Shown: positions 44,862 to 53,927, counted from the stretch's first letter. The stretch is DNA of 64,000 nt from Actibacterium pelagium (GCF_002285415.1 NZ_NSBU01000007.1:1512583-1576582); one strand, 5' to 3'. Numbers and translations are program-made. Notes: a model not told the origin generated them from the sequence alone.

Positions 44862-45035
44862 CAGTGGACAAGTAGCTGTCGCCAAAACGAATTCTAGGTG
44901 TCCCTGCCAGGAATTGCGGCTCTGGCTTGATGCCAGCCAGACAGCTTTGATGTTGTTTACTGGGCAGAAAACGAGAACGTAAAGGCCAACGACCTAGATC
45001 GTCCGACCTAAGAAATAGTCTTATTTACGATTTAA

Positions 45036-45051
45036 GAGAGAAATGGCGCGC
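45036..45051 (+). repeat. Left copy of 16-bp direct repeat (putative att site)
   Basis: GAGAGAAATGGCGCGC is identical to 59725-59740, where the right part forms the last eight bases of the tRNA-Arg gene and the left part its flank. Same orientation. An isolated tRNA 3' end fragment 14.7 kb beyond the tRNA gene is the usual mark of the far end of an integrated element. The 174 bases before it (44862-45035) hold no gene and would have followed the tRNA before integration. Confidence 0.65.
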
Positions 45052-45114
45052 CCAACAAGTGCCATTATTAGTTCCAAACTATTCCCATACCCCGCTCGAG
45101 CGATGAAGTGTGCG

Positions 45115-45225
45115 ATGGGCAAGCGCTACCACCACTCTAACCCGCGTGACCTGCAAACCCGCAGACTGCAATCCAAGCGCGGAATTGCCGGGCCTAGCGC
45201 CCGCGTGATTGCTGAGCTTTTCTAA
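45115..45225 (+). pseudogene. Small decayed reading frame near the island left end
   Basis: An in-frame stretch opening MGKRYHHSNPRDLQTRRL and ending GPSARVIAELF, then a TAA that overlaps the ribosome site of the next remnant. The ending pattern resembles the tail of small phage/plasmid-associated proteins I have seen in Rhodobacteraceae, but I cannot name the family. An ATG at 45103 lies in the same frame. Probably the shortened partner of the following pseudogene. Confidence 0.3.
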
Positions 45226-45238
45226 GGAGCCAAGCGAA

Positions 45239-45465
45239 ATGGGTAAACTCTACCGGCATGGAAAAAGGGGGCTGAGCGTCATGTCCAGCTTCCCGAATGG
45301 CACAAGCATCTGAAGAATGGGTAACGATGAACATAGCCCGACGGCGCTCTATGTCGAAGTCAAGCGTCGCTATAAAGGTGGGAACAATGGCCAAATGTTT
45401 CTAAGCCACCGGGAAGCGGCAGTTTTACTTAACGTCGGGAGGTACACGGTTGGTCATGCGGATTC
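45239..45465 (+). pseudogene. Frameshifted phage/plasmid-type helix-turn-helix gene remnant
   Basis: An AAGGAG site precedes ATG 45239. The reading starts MGKLYRHGKRG, continues after one frameshift as GAERHVQLPEWHKHLK, and after another as SPTALYVEVKRRY with GGNNGQMFLSHREAAVLLNV. Joined, these match a family common in alphaproteobacterial mobile elements with a conserved pattern 'LYVEvkrRYnGxNNGxixLSxReAa', a predicted helix-turn-helix region. The C-terminal part is missing. So two frameshifts and a truncation have destroyed it. Confidence 0.55.
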
Positions 45466-45532
45466 GGGCCCCTGTTCTCACTTGAGCCAGCGTCGTCTGA
45501 CTAGTCCATTGCCAATTTCAGTCGGGCCACTC

Positions 45533-46135
45533 TCATAAGTTACGTGGGTGGGTTTGCTGCATCGACGGTCGTTTGGAAAATTCTGCAAACCAGCGCTGCA
45601 GTTTGGGGTGACTTTCGCGCCACTGATATTTGGGTATGCGGAATTCAAGATAAGATAATGCACACGCAGTGGCGATCAGCGCAGCGTCGACACCGCCGAA
45701 CTCTGTTGCTTCGCGCTCCATTTGCTCCAACGAACTGCCAATCTTGTCCATCTGCCCTTGCAGCCATTCAGACCAGACGAGGTTCGGCGGCCGACTTGCT
45801 GTTTCGTACCGAATAAGAAGCGCCGCGTCTATTAGCCCCTCAGCAAGCGCCTCACGGCGTAGAACAGTCCAGAGGTCCGGTTCGTTAGGATAAAGTTTCG
45901 GCCCTTTATGTTGTGTGTCCAGCCAGCGGGTAATTACACGGCTGTCGTAAAGCGCGGACCCGTCCTCCAGAATGGCTGTGGGCACCTTGCCGGTCGGATT
46001 AAAGGAAACAATCGACTGATCTCGGTTGACAGGGCTTGGGGCGCAGGACAGCACTTCGATCGTTTGTCCGGTCTCCAGTGCGGCGACCATGACTTTCCGA
46101 CCATAGGGCGAAGCGGGCGTGTGAAAAAGCTTCAT
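45533..46135 (-). CDS. Glutathione S-transferase family protein
   Basis: A 200-residue GST. The N-terminal thioredoxin-like domain opens MKLFHTPASPYGRKVMVAAL and has FNPTGKVPTAILEDGSALYD with the cis-Pro and the glutathione gamma-Glu site (DSRVITRWLD); the C-terminal helical domain ends with PKLQRWFAEFSKRPSMQQT. GGAG precedes the ATG at 46135. It is the last intact gene on the left side of the island. Substrate unknown; it may detoxify an intermediate of the island pathway. Confidence 0.87.
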   Translation of the reverse strand: MKLFHTPASPYGRKVMVAALETGQTIEVLSCAPSPVNRDQSIVSFNPTGKVPTAILEDGSALYDSRVITRWLDTQHKGPKLYPNEPDLWTVLRREALAEGLIDAALLIRYETASRPPNLVWSEWLQGQMDKIGSSLEQMEREATEFGGVDAALIATACALSYLEFRIPKYQWRESHPKLQRWFAEFSKRPSMQQTHPRNL

Positions 46136-46192
46136 TCAGGGCTCCTGAAAGTCTCAATCCGGAATGTAGCCGACGGGGCCGAACATGGGGCT

Positions 46193-46787
46193 TCAAGGGG
46201 CAATTTTTTGTTTCGGTTCATGAGTCACAACTATTGTCAACGTGTATCTAATTCGATTCGTCTGGGCATCCCGTAAAAGGGCAGCGAAACGATAAAAGCC
46301 GTGAACGAGTTTCGAATAGGGCAAAGTTAAAAATAGAGCCAACACGGTGCCAAGATGGACCGCCAGTAGCAGGCCAACTGCGCCTTTTCCGGTTGCGGCA
46401 TAAAGAACCAGCCCCGCTAACCCTGCCAAGCCGAAGATCAGCACGAAAGCCATTTCTCCCCCTCTGACCCGGGCATTGCCCAGATATTTCTCGGCCCGGG
46501 TCTTGAGATAGGCAAGGGCGCCCGCGCCGAAGGTCAACAGAATTCCTCCCGGGACGCCGAGCAGCTTTGGCAACGAGACGAAATCGTAAGGCGCCTGCAG
46601 GTTGAACTGATAGTGCATGACAGTCCCCGATACCGTCGACATGAAACACAGGACGAAGCCCAAAAAAACCGCTTGGTGGGCATAGCGCCTTGCACCCGGC
46701 TTCCGCAGCCTCGATTGCGGCGCAAAGCGCCGCATTGCCACCGCCAACGACGGTGACGTCCCAAGTCGTTCGATCAAGTTTACACAT
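46193..46787 (-). pseudogene. tcuA-tcuB deletion fusion remnant
   Basis: The first roughly 33 codons from 46787 encode MCKLDRTTWDVTVVGGGNAA then LCAAIEAAEAGCK, the FAD-binding start of the tricarballylate dehydrogenase TcuA. In another frame the rest encodes the membrane half of TcuB: RYAHQAVFLGFVLCFMSTVS, SLPKLLGVPGGILLTFGAGA, and VHLGTVLALFLTLPYSKLVH. The junction lies near 46680-46690, so a single deletion has removed most of tcuA and the iron-sulfur N-terminal half of tcuB, leaving the parts out of frame. In Salmonella TcuAB oxidises tricarballylate to cis-aconitate. Not functional here. Confidence 0.7.
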
Positions 46788-46831
46788 CGGGTCACAGTGG
46801 TTGGTTGTTCAGTCCTGCCATGATGTTTCCG

Positions 46832-47527
46832 TTACACCATGCCGCCATTCGGCTGAACGATTTGGCCATGCACCCAAGAGGCGCGATCGGAAACCAAAAA
46901 GCGCACCACCTCGGCAACTTCCTCCGGCTGGCCGACCCGGTTGAACGGGCTGATCGCCGCAGACCGCTGGATCGCCGCCTCGTCCTTGCCAGAACGGAAC
47001 AGATCGGTGTCTACAGGACCCGGTGCCACGCCATTGACGCGGATGCCGCGCGGGGCAAGTTCCTTCGACATTGAGCGCAGAAGGCATTCCACTGCCCCCT
47101 TGGTCGCTGAATAAGGACCAACTCCGGGGATGGCTACCCGCACCATCGAAGTGGTCAACCCGATGATCGTGCCGCCATCAGCCACCCGCGCTGCCGCTTC
47201 GTGCAACACATTGAAGGCACCGACGATATTGACCTCCACCAGATCGCGGAACCGCTCGAGAGGGAAATCCGCTATGGGTGCCGGCGGCACGTTGATGCCG
47301 GCATTGGCCACCACACAGGACACCTCTCCCGCTTTGTCGAACACTGCCGCTACCTGCGCGGGTTCGCGGATATCTGCCTGCACCGCGGTGACGCCCTCGG
47401 GCAGGTCCGACGGGGCACTACGGGTATAGGTCAGGGTCACGGCATAGCCGTCTTCGGAAAGTGCTTTCACGATGGCGGCGCCGATCCCGCGCGAGCCGCC
47501 GAAGACGATGGCTGATTTACTGGTCAT
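46832..47527 (-). CDS. SDR-family oxidoreductase
   Basis: A 231-residue classical short-chain dehydrogenase: cofactor motif FGGSRGIGAAIVKAL, VVANAGINVP, the catalytic Ser region LTTSMVRVAIPGVGPYSATK (Tyr and Lys in YSATK), and the C-terminal substrate loop NGVAPGPVDTDLF. An AAGGAAAA site lies ahead of the ATG. It follows the aldehyde dehydrogenase by 43 bp and would be the last gene of the island ABC-transporter operon. NAD or NADP preference and substrate unknown. Confidence 0.9.
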   Translation of the reverse strand: MTSKSAIVFGGSRGIGAAIVKALSEDGYAVTLTYTRSAPSDLPEGVTAVQADIREPAQVAAVFDKAGEVSCVVANAGINVPPAPIADFPLERFRDLVEVNIVGAFNVLHEAAARVADGGTIIGLTTSMVRVAIPGVGPYSATKGAVECLLRSMSKELAPRGIRVNGVAPGPVDTDLFRSGKDEAAIQRSAAISPFNRVGQPEEVAEVVRFLVSDRASWVHGQIVQPNGGMV

Positions 47528-47570
47528 GTCATTTTCCTTCTTATTCCATTGGTTGCATCACAGGTCCCGC

Positions 47571-49025
47571 TCAGGCGGTGAAGGTGATGATCCTGTCCTC
47601 AGTCATCTCATGCACCGCGTAATACGGTCCCTCGCGCCCGAACCCGCTATCCTTGGACCCACCATAGGGCATCAGGTCGACGCGCGAACTGGAGGTTTCG
47701 TTGATATGCACGCCACCCACTTCCAGTTTGCGCGCGAAACCAAAGGCGCGGTCCAGGCTGTTGGTGAACACGCCGGTTGCCAGCCCGAAGGGAGTAGAAT
47801 TGACCCGTTCGATGGCTTCTTCCTCTGTTTCAAAGGGCTGCAGGCAGAGCACCGGGCCAAAGATTTCCTCGCTGCATACCTTCATCTCGGGCGTCACGTT
47901 GGTCAGCAGCGTCGGCGGCACCACCGCGCCTTCGCGCGGGCCGCCGACCAGCCGGGCCGCGCCCATTGCGATGGCCTCATCGATCCAGTCCGCAACCCGC
48001 TTGGCTTCATCTTCGTTGATCAGCGGGCCGGTATAGGTGTCGGGATTGGCGGGATCACCATAGGGCACCGCACGCACCCGCTCGGCCAACTTTTCCGCGG
48101 CTTCGTCGAAGCGCGACGCATGGATCAGCGCCATCTGCACCGAGGTGCAAACCTGCCCCGCCTTGCGATAGGACGCGCCGACGATCTTGGGCAGCGCGAG
48201 ATTAAAATCTGCATCGTCGCAAACCACCGTGAATGCGATCGATCCCAGCTCCATCTGGGTGCGACGCAACCCTGCGGCCTGCTGGATCTTGCGCCCCACG
48301 CCGGTCGACCCGGTGAAAGCGATAAACCGCACCCGTTCGTCTTCGATTGCCGCCTGTGCAATCGCGCCGCCTCCCAAAAGGACCGACAGGAAGCCCGCGG
48401 GCATACCCGCCTCGATCAGGATCTCGGCCAGCTTGACGGTGGTCATAGGCGTGGCGCTGGACGGCTTGGCAATCACAGCGTTTCCAGCGGCGAAAGCCGG
48501 GGCAAGCTTGTGCGCCACAGTGTTGAGCGGTGAATTGAACGGGGTGATGGCCAGAACCACACCCAGGGGAACGCGCATGGTAAAGGCCACCCGCCCGTCC
48601 TGTCCCGGCGCACCTGAAAGCGGCACCACCTCGCCGCGCAGACGGCGGGCTTCTTCCGCCGACAGTTTCATCGTCTGAATACAGCGCGATACTTCGCCGT
48701 GCGCATCGTTCGCTGTGAAACCAGATTCCGCCTGCACAACCCTTGCGACCTCTTCGGCCTTTTCCTCGATGATCCGCGCCGCGCGGTCGAGGATCGCGCC
48801 GCGTTCATAGGGAGACGGAGCGCCTGCTTTGAACGCCGCATGCGCGGCGTCGATCATCGCTGCGACCTGTTGCGGGGTGGCGCCGCGCGCCTCGGCAATG
48901 GGTTCCAGCCGGAATTTATCGAGAACGACGGATTTCCCCCCCTCGCCTTCGATCCATCTCCCCCCAGATAGCAAGGTGAGACCATTCTGCAAGAGCCCCT
49001 TCGTAGTCATCGCCTGTACATCCAT
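47571..49025 (-). CDS. Aldehyde dehydrogenase, island pathway
   Basis: A 484-residue aldehyde dehydrogenase with ITPFNSPLNTVAHKLAPAFA, FTGSTGVGRKIQQAAG, catalytic Glu in QMELGSIAFTVVCDD, catalytic Cys in KAGQVCTSVQMALI and EEIFGPVLCL. The Glu motif reads ELGS rather than ELGG, as in lactaldehyde/glyceraldehyde and phosphonate- or sulfonate-linked subfamilies. The ATG at 49025 (AGAAGGA upstream) gives the right N terminus; the long extension to 49124 overlaps the transporter gene and is rejected. It is 22 bp downstream of the triple-fusion transporter gene, so a carbonyl intermediate of the imported substrate is the likely target. Confidence 0.9.
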   Translation of the reverse strand: MDVQAMTTKGLLQNGLTLLSGGRWIEGEGGKSVVLDKFRLEPIAEARGATPQQVAAMIDAAHAAFKAGAPSPYERGAILDRAARIIEEKAEEVARVVQAESGFTANDAHGEVSRCIQTMKLSAEEARRLRGEVVPLSGAPGQDGRVAFTMRVPLGVVLAITPFNSPLNTVAHKLAPAFAAGNAVIAKPSSATPMTTVKLAEILIEAGMPAGFLSVLLGGGAIAQAAIEDERVRFIAFTGSTGVGRKIQQAAGLRRTQMELGSIAFTVVCDDADFNLALPKIVGASYRKAGQVCTSVQMALIHASRFDEAAEKLAERVRAVPYGDPANPDTYTGPLINEDEAKRVADWIDEAIAMGAARLVGGPREGAVVPPTLLTNVTPEMKVCSEEIFGPVLCLQPFETEEEAIERVNSTPFGLATGVFTNSLDRAFGFARKLEVGGVHINETSSSRVDLMPYGGSKDSGFGREGPYYAVHEMTEDRIITFTA

Positions 49026-49047
49026 CGCAAAACAATCCTTCTCTTTT

Positions 49048-51573
49048 TCAGAGCCACAGAATTTCTTTTCGGTAGTCAAGGTCATGCAGCAGGTCTGCCG
49101 CCTCTCCTTCATGGAACACGGCACCGTGTTCCATCGCGTAGATCCTGTCGGAAAGCGCCAGCACGAGATCGAGGTTGTGTTCCACTATCAGCACCGGCAC
49201 TTCGGACCTGAGCTTGTCGAGAACTCGAAATAGGTCCTCGATCACCGCGGGTGCCAGCCCTTCGAAGGGTTCGTCCAGCAGCAGCAGTTTCACATCCGCC
49301 GAAAGCGCGCGGGCAATGGCCAGCATCTGCTGTTCGCCGCCCGATAGGAAATCGGCATGGCTGGTGATCCGTTCCTTCAGACGCGGGAAGAACTCGAAAA
49401 TCCGTTCCTCGGTCCAATAGGTACCACCCTGCCCCGTCGGACGGGCCAGACGGCCCAGTTCGAGGTTGTCGCGCACGGTCATGCCGGAAAAAAGCCCGCG
49501 CCCCTGCGGCACGTAACCGATCCCGGCCCGCGCAATATCGGGCGCTGACATGCCGACCAATTCGACACCGTCGAACTGCGCCGACCCGTCGCGCGGCGTA
49601 ACAAGGCCCGAGATCGATTTCATAAAGGTCGATTTTCCGGCCCCGTTGCGGCCCAGAAGCGCCACGATTTCACCTTCTCGGATTTCCAGCGCCGCACCGT
49701 TCAGGATGTGGCTCTTACCGTAATAGGTGTGCAGGTTTTCGACCTTAAGAACGGTTTTACCATCACCCTCCGCCTTGGCGCGGCGACCTTCCACCGCCGG
49801 GGTGCCAGTACCCGTATAGATTTCCTGAACCTTCTGGTCATTGCGGATTGTTTCCGGTTTGCCCTCCAGCAGGACCGCGCCATCGTTCATCACGGTGACC
49901 GTGTCCGAGAAGCCGAGGATCCGGTCGATGTCGTGTTCGACGATCAGCACCGGGACATGTTCGGCCACCGACTTGATTAGGTTCGACACCCGTTCGCGTT
50001 CCGCCGCCGCCAGACCGGCCAGCGGTTCGTCCAACAGCAGCATCTTGGGACCCGTGGCCAATGCGATGCCCAGATCGACCAGACGTTGGCCACCATAGGA
50101 CAGGTCTGCGCCGAGCGTCGCTTCGATCCCTTCCAGCCCGAGGAACCGAATTAGCTCGGCGGTTTCGGAATTGATATCGTCAAAACTGTCGATATCCCGC
50201 CAGAAATTATACCGAGAACCGTGCTTGGCCTGAACTGACAGGCGCAGGTTTTCTTCGATCGAAATTCCGTCGAAGACGCTGGTGATCTGGAATGACCGTG
50301 CCAGTCCCGACTGGGCGATCTGGGCGGGGGACAGCGACTGAATTTCTTCGCCCATCAGTTTAACTGTCCCGCCGCTCGGGGTGTACTTGCCCGAAATCAG
50401 GTTGAAGAAGGTGGTTTTGCCTGCGCCGTTCGGACCGATCAGCGCGTGGATTTCGCCACGCGACACTTTCAGGTCCGCGTCGCGCACCGCCTGGATGCCG
50501 CCGAAATTCTTCGACACGCTGGTGGCTTCCAGCACGGTGCCGATATCCAGAGCTTCAGGGCGCAGACGTTCGGGCAGTTCCAGACCTTCATAGATCTTGC
50601 GGTTGGACATCGCCGCGCCTTCTTCGGGCGGCGGGTTCAGCTTGCGGCGAATCTTGTCAACAATGCCGATGATGCCGCCGGGCAGGTACATAACGAAGGC
50701 GACAAAGATCAGCCCGAACCAGAATAGCCAGTCCGACGTCATCCCCGACAGAACTTCGCGGAACAGCACGAAGAACAGAACGCCCACAGCCGGACCGAGG
50801 ATCGACCCATGCATGCCGCCGATGACCACCATGGCCAGAATTTCACCGGAAAATTCAATCGCCGTGCTTTCTGCGGTCACGATGTAGTGTTGGAACCCGG
50901 CAAGGATACCGCCTAGGCCGGTGACCATCGCCGACAGGGTGAAGACGCCCAGTTTGTAGCGGTTGACGTCATAGCCCTGGAATTCGGCGCGTTCTTGGTT
51001 TTCGCGGATCGCCACCAAAACGTGGCCAAAGGGGGACCGCACAACGCGGACGAGGAAGTACAAAACCCCCATTCCGATGGCCGCGACGAAATAGTAGTAG
51101 GTCAGGTTGTTGGACAGATCGATCGGCAGCAAGGTCGACCGGTCGAACCCGCCCAGCCCGTCTTCGCCGCCCGTGACGGCCGTCCAGCGGAAAGCGATGG
51201 AGAAGGTCAGCGCCGACAAGGCCAGCGTCATCAGCGCGAAATAGACCCCCCGCCGGCGCAGCATCAGCGCACCGATGCAGAAGGCCAGCACGCCCACGAG
51301 GATCACGCCGAACAGGATCGGCAGGATGATCTGCCCGTGGAAGATATGTTTCTGCGACAGCGCTGCGGCATAGGCCGCAATGCCAAACCAGGCCGCGTGG
51401 CCGAAGGACACAAGGCCCGTGTAGCCGATCATCAAGTTAAGACCGAGAGCAGCCAGCATCAGGACGACGATCTGGGTCGCGGTCGACGCGGTCTGGCCGA
51501 AAAGCGGCATTATGAAGGGCAGCGCCAGCAAAAAAAGACCCGAGGTCAGCAGGATTTGAAGCTTGTTTTTCAT
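49048..51573 (-). CDS. LivM-LivG-LivF triple fusion of a branched-chain-type ABC importer
   Basis: An 841-residue single polypeptide that joins three normally separate subunits. Residues 1-315 are a LivM permease (MIGYTGLVSFGHAAWFGIAA; AIRENQERAEFQGYDVNRYK). Residues 345-595 are a LivG ATPase (Walker A IGPNGAGKTTFF at 379; LSYGGQRLVDLGIAL; MLLLDEPLAG). Residues 605-841 are a LivF ATPase (Walker A LGRNGAGKSTFM at 640; LSGGEQQMLAIARAL; LLLLDEPFEGLAP). Permease-LivG fusions are known; all three together is uncommon. There is no stop or frameshift. LivH and the binding protein are upstream, so this gives a complete importer of three proteins. Confidence 0.92.
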   Translation of the reverse strand: MKNKLQILLTSGLFLLALPFIMPLFGQTASTATQIVVLMLAALGLNLMIGYTGLVSFGHAAWFGIAAYAAALSQKHIFHGQIILPILFGVILVGVLAFCIGALMLRRRGVYFALMTLALSALTFSIAFRWTAVTGGEDGLGGFDRSTLLPIDLSNNLTYYYFVAAIGMGVLYFLVRVVRSPFGHVLVAIRENQERAEFQGYDVNRYKLGVFTLSAMVTGLGGILAGFQHYIVTAESTAIEFSGEILAMVVIGGMHGSILGPAVGVLFFVLFREVLSGMTSDWLFWFGLIFVAFVMYLPGGIIGIVDKIRRKLNPPPEEGAAMSNRKIYEGLELPERLRPEALDIGTVLEATSVSKNFGGIQAVRDADLKVSRGEIHALIGPNGAGKTTFFNLISGKYTPSGGTVKLMGEEIQSLSPAQIAQSGLARSFQITSVFDGISIEENLRLSVQAKHGSRYNFWRDIDSFDDINSETAELIRFLGLEGIEATLGADLSYGGQRLVDLGIALATGPKMLLLDEPLAGLAAAERERVSNLIKSVAEHVPVLIVEHDIDRILGFSDTVTVMNDGAVLLEGKPETIRNDQKVQEIYTGTGTPAVEGRRAKAEGDGKTVLKVENLHTYYGKSHILNGAALEIREGEIVALLGRNGAGKSTFMKSISGLVTPRDGSAQFDGVELVGMSAPDIARAGIGYVPQGRGLFSGMTVRDNLELGRLARPTGQGGTYWTEERIFEFFPRLKERITSHADFLSGGEQQMLAIARALSADVKLLLLDEPFEGLAPAVIEDLFRVLDKLRSEVPVLIVEHNLDLVLALSDRIYAMEHGAVFHEGEAADLLHDLDYRKEILWL

Positions 51574-51576
51574 CGA

Positions 51577-52455
51577 TCAGCTCTCGAATTTTTCAATCGA
51601 CTCGCCCAGCAGACCGCGCGGGCGCAGCAGTAGGACAAGGAACATCAGCACGTACATCGACGCCTCAGAGGCGGCGGGAACGAAATGCACGGTCGCGCCG
51701 CGCACGACGCCCACCAGCAATGCCGCAGCGACAACGCCCCAGAAGCTGCCCAATCCACCAATGATGACGACGACAAAGGCGATAGTCAGGATTTCCGACC
51801 CCATCGCCGGGTGAACCGTGGTGATCGGCGCGAACATCGCGCCACCTAGCGCGGCCAAACCGACGCCCAGCATCACCACGGCGGTCATGTAGGGCTGCAG
51901 CCGGATGCCAAGCGCCGCGACCATGTCGGGGTTTTGAATACCGGCGCGAACGACGCGTCCGAAGGAGGTCTTGTTGAGCAGTATCCAGATCCCGGCCAGC
52001 ACGACCGCGATGACAACCAGCATCAACAGGCGGTATTTCGAAAAGATCATGTCGCCGACAAAGATCGGGCCGCGGATCGCCTGCGGCAGTGAGGCGGGAA
52101 GCGGCGCCGCGCCCCAGATCATCCGGATCGCCTGTTCCATCACCAGAGCCAGGCCGAAGGTCACCAGCAGGCTGAGGATCGGGTCTTCACGATAGAACTG
52201 GCGCAGCACGAAACGTTCGAAGGCGATGCCGATGAACGCGACGATGATAGGCGAAATCACCACTGCGGCGCCAAAGCCCAGCGTGTCCACCATTTGTACG
52301 AAGAAATAGGCACCCAATGCGTAGAAAGCGCCGTGTGAAAGGTTCACGATACCGCCGACGCTGAAGATCAGCGACAGTCCAAGCGCAATAAGCAGGTAAT
52401 AGCCGCCAAGAACGAGGCCGTTCACGACCTGTTCAAACAGAAATACGATTTCCAT
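51577..52455 (-). CDS. Branched-chain-type ABC permease (LivH)
   Basis: A 292-residue LivH-type permease: VNGLVLGGYYLLIALGLSLI, GGIVNLSHGAFYALGAYFFV and RAGIQNPDMVAALGIRLQPY are the family landmarks. It lies three bases before the LivM-LivG-LivF gene and 63 bp after the binding-protein gene, with a hairpin in that gap. It would form the channel together with the LivM half of the fusion. Confidence 0.92.
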   Translation of the reverse strand: MEIVFLFEQVVNGLVLGGYYLLIALGLSLIFSVGGIVNLSHGAFYALGAYFFVQMVDTLGFGAAVVISPIIVAFIGIAFERFVLRQFYREDPILSLLVTFGLALVMEQAIRMIWGAAPLPASLPQAIRGPIFVGDMIFSKYRLLMLVVIAVVLAGIWILLNKTSFGRVVRAGIQNPDMVAALGIRLQPYMTAVVMLGVGLAALGGAMFAPITTVHPAMGSEILTIAFVVVIIGGLGSFWGVVAAALLVGVVRGATVHFVPAASEASMYVLMFLVLLLRPRGLLGESIEKFES

Positions 52456-52479
52456 GTCGATATACCGTCAGATGAGTGT

Positions 52480-52502
52480 CGCGGCCGGACATTCCGGCCG
52501 CG
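52480..52502 (-). terminator. Hairpin between island binding-protein and permease genes
   Basis: A perfect 9-bp GC stem (CGCGGCCGG / CCGGCCGCG) with a five-base loop in the 63-bp gap. No U-tract follows on the minus strand, so it probably tempers read-through rather than ends the transcript, as with the urtA hairpin. Confidence 0.55.
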
Positions 52503-52518
52503 CTTTATTGTTATTGCC

Positions 52519-53790
52519 TCACAGCGTGCATTCGCTGCCCGACGGGAAGATCGCTTCGAGCGGCTGACCTTCGCCAGGAACGGCAGGACCGAGGTCCAAC
52601 ATGTTTAGCACGTCGTCATAACTCCCGTCCGGCTTCATCGAGAAGGAGAACGCTTCCTGGATCAGCTGATGATCGTCGGCTCGGAAATAGCCCTTGCGGT
52701 GCTTCATCAGGTCGAATTCAGCCCCGGATTCGAGGTATTCGATCAGCGCCGGGGTTTCGGCAGTGCCGGTTTCGGCGATGGCCTGAGCGACGATCTTGAC
52801 CGCGTTGTAGGAAATCCACGAATGGTTTTCCGGGGTCTGGCCGTCATAGGCCGCCCGGAACCGTTCGACATAGCCGCGGGTGGCGTCGGTATCGACGGTG
52901 TCCAGCCACGGGGTCGGCCAGGTGCCCGACAGGTTGCCGACACCTGCAGCCCATGCATCCGCAGTGTTCAGGTTGAACCCGATCATCGGGAAGGGTGCAC
53001 CGAATTCGGCATATTGCTTGACGAAGTTGGTGACCTGATTCCCGGCCAGGTTCAGTGCAAGAACGTCCGGCTTGGCCTGACGGATCTTCAGGATAAACGA
53101 ACTAAAGTCGGTCACATCGGTGGCGACCAGTTCATCCCCGATCAGCTCGGCATTGTTGGCGTCGAAGAAGTTCTTCGCGGCCTTCAGCAGGTCGTGACCG
53201 AACACGTAGTCGGCGGTCAGCGTGAAGAATTTCTTGCCGTCGACCATGCCCTGGTTCTTCATCGCGGTGCCGACCGCGTTGACCATAACCGTGTTCGGAA
53301 TATCGGTGCAGAACATGTAGGGCGAACACCGTCCACCGCGCAGGACGTCCGAACGCGGCCCCACCGCCATAAACAGTTTCTCGTTGCGGGTGGCAACTTC
53401 GGAAATCGCCAGCGCAGTGGCAGAACTGATTTCACCCAGAATCAGATCCACGCCGTCGCGTTCCAGCATCCGTTGCGCCTTGGTGGCGCCGTTTTCGGGG
53501 TTGATCGAATCCTCGCTCATCATTTCGATCATGCGGCCGTTGACACCGCCAGCGGCATTGATTTCCGCCGCCGCAAGCTGTGCGCCCTTAGACGCGAAAA
53601 CACCCAGTGTCCCCAGGAATCCGGTCATTGGCGTCAGGTTGCCGATGCGGATCGGGCCGGTCTGCGCACGCACGAGCGCGGGTGCCCCGATCATCGTCGC
53701 AGCTGCAGCCCCGGCGCTGAGTTTCAGTGCCGAACGGCGCGACATTCCGCCGTTCACGCCGGAAGTGTATTTATTTTTCTGGAATTTCAT
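52519..53790 (-). CDS. ABC transporter substrate-binding protein (branched-chain amino acid type)
   Basis: A 423-residue periplasmic binding protein. The leader has a twin-arginine motif (SRRSALKLSAGAAAATMIGA, cleavage after LVRA), so it may be exported folded by Tat. The mature part has IRIGNLTPMTGFLGTLGVFA, a HAAP-type ligand pocket (EISSATALAISEVATRNEKL) and DYVFGHDLLKAAKNFF. Members bind branched amino acids, aromatic acids, amides or short carboxylates. It is the first gene of the transporter operon and divergent from the LysR gene; ligand unknown. Confidence 0.88.
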   Translation of the reverse strand: MKFQKNKYTSGVNGGMSRRSALKLSAGAAAATMIGAPALVRAQTGPIRIGNLTPMTGFLGTLGVFASKGAQLAAAEINAAGGVNGRMIEMMSEDSINPENGATKAQRMLERDGVDLILGEISSATALAISEVATRNEKLFMAVGPRSDVLRGGRCSPYMFCTDIPNTVMVNAVGTAMKNQGMVDGKKFFTLTADYVFGHDLLKAAKNFFDANNAELIGDELVATDVTDFSSFILKIRQAKPDVLALNLAGNQVTNFVKQYAEFGAPFPMIGFNLNTADAWAAGVGNLSGTWPTPWLDTVDTDATRGYVERFRAAYDGQTPENHSWISYNAVKIVAQAIAETGTAETPALIEYLESGAEFDLMKHRKGYFRADDHQLIQEAFSFSMKPDGSYDDVLNMLDLGPAVPGEGQPLEAIFPSGSECTL

Positions 53791-53886
53791 ATCATCCTCC
53801 CTTGCCAGAGGCCTTCAAGCGGCCTCATGCACGCAGAAATTAACAAGCGGCTGAAATCTGGAAAAATACCGATTATTAAACGGGGC

Positions 53887-53901
53887 ATAAGGTGGACTTA
53901 T
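53887..53901. promoter_or_regulatory. LysR-type box in the divergent spacer
   Basis: ATAAG-GTGGA-CTTAT is a 15-bp inverted repeat with the T-N11-A pattern expected for a LysR-type regulator site. It lies 26 bases before the LysR gene and about 100 before the binding-protein gene, so one protein could repress itself and activate the transporter operon. Confidence 0.6.
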
Positions 53902-53927
53902 AGCACGCTCGGGCGCTATGGTTTCGC

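Noticed and set aside
46248-46787. A 179-codon frame as a complete gene.
   Set aside because: Only its first 33 codons look like a protein (TcuA start); the rest is out of frame with the TcuB-like membrane part, so it was called a pseudogene.
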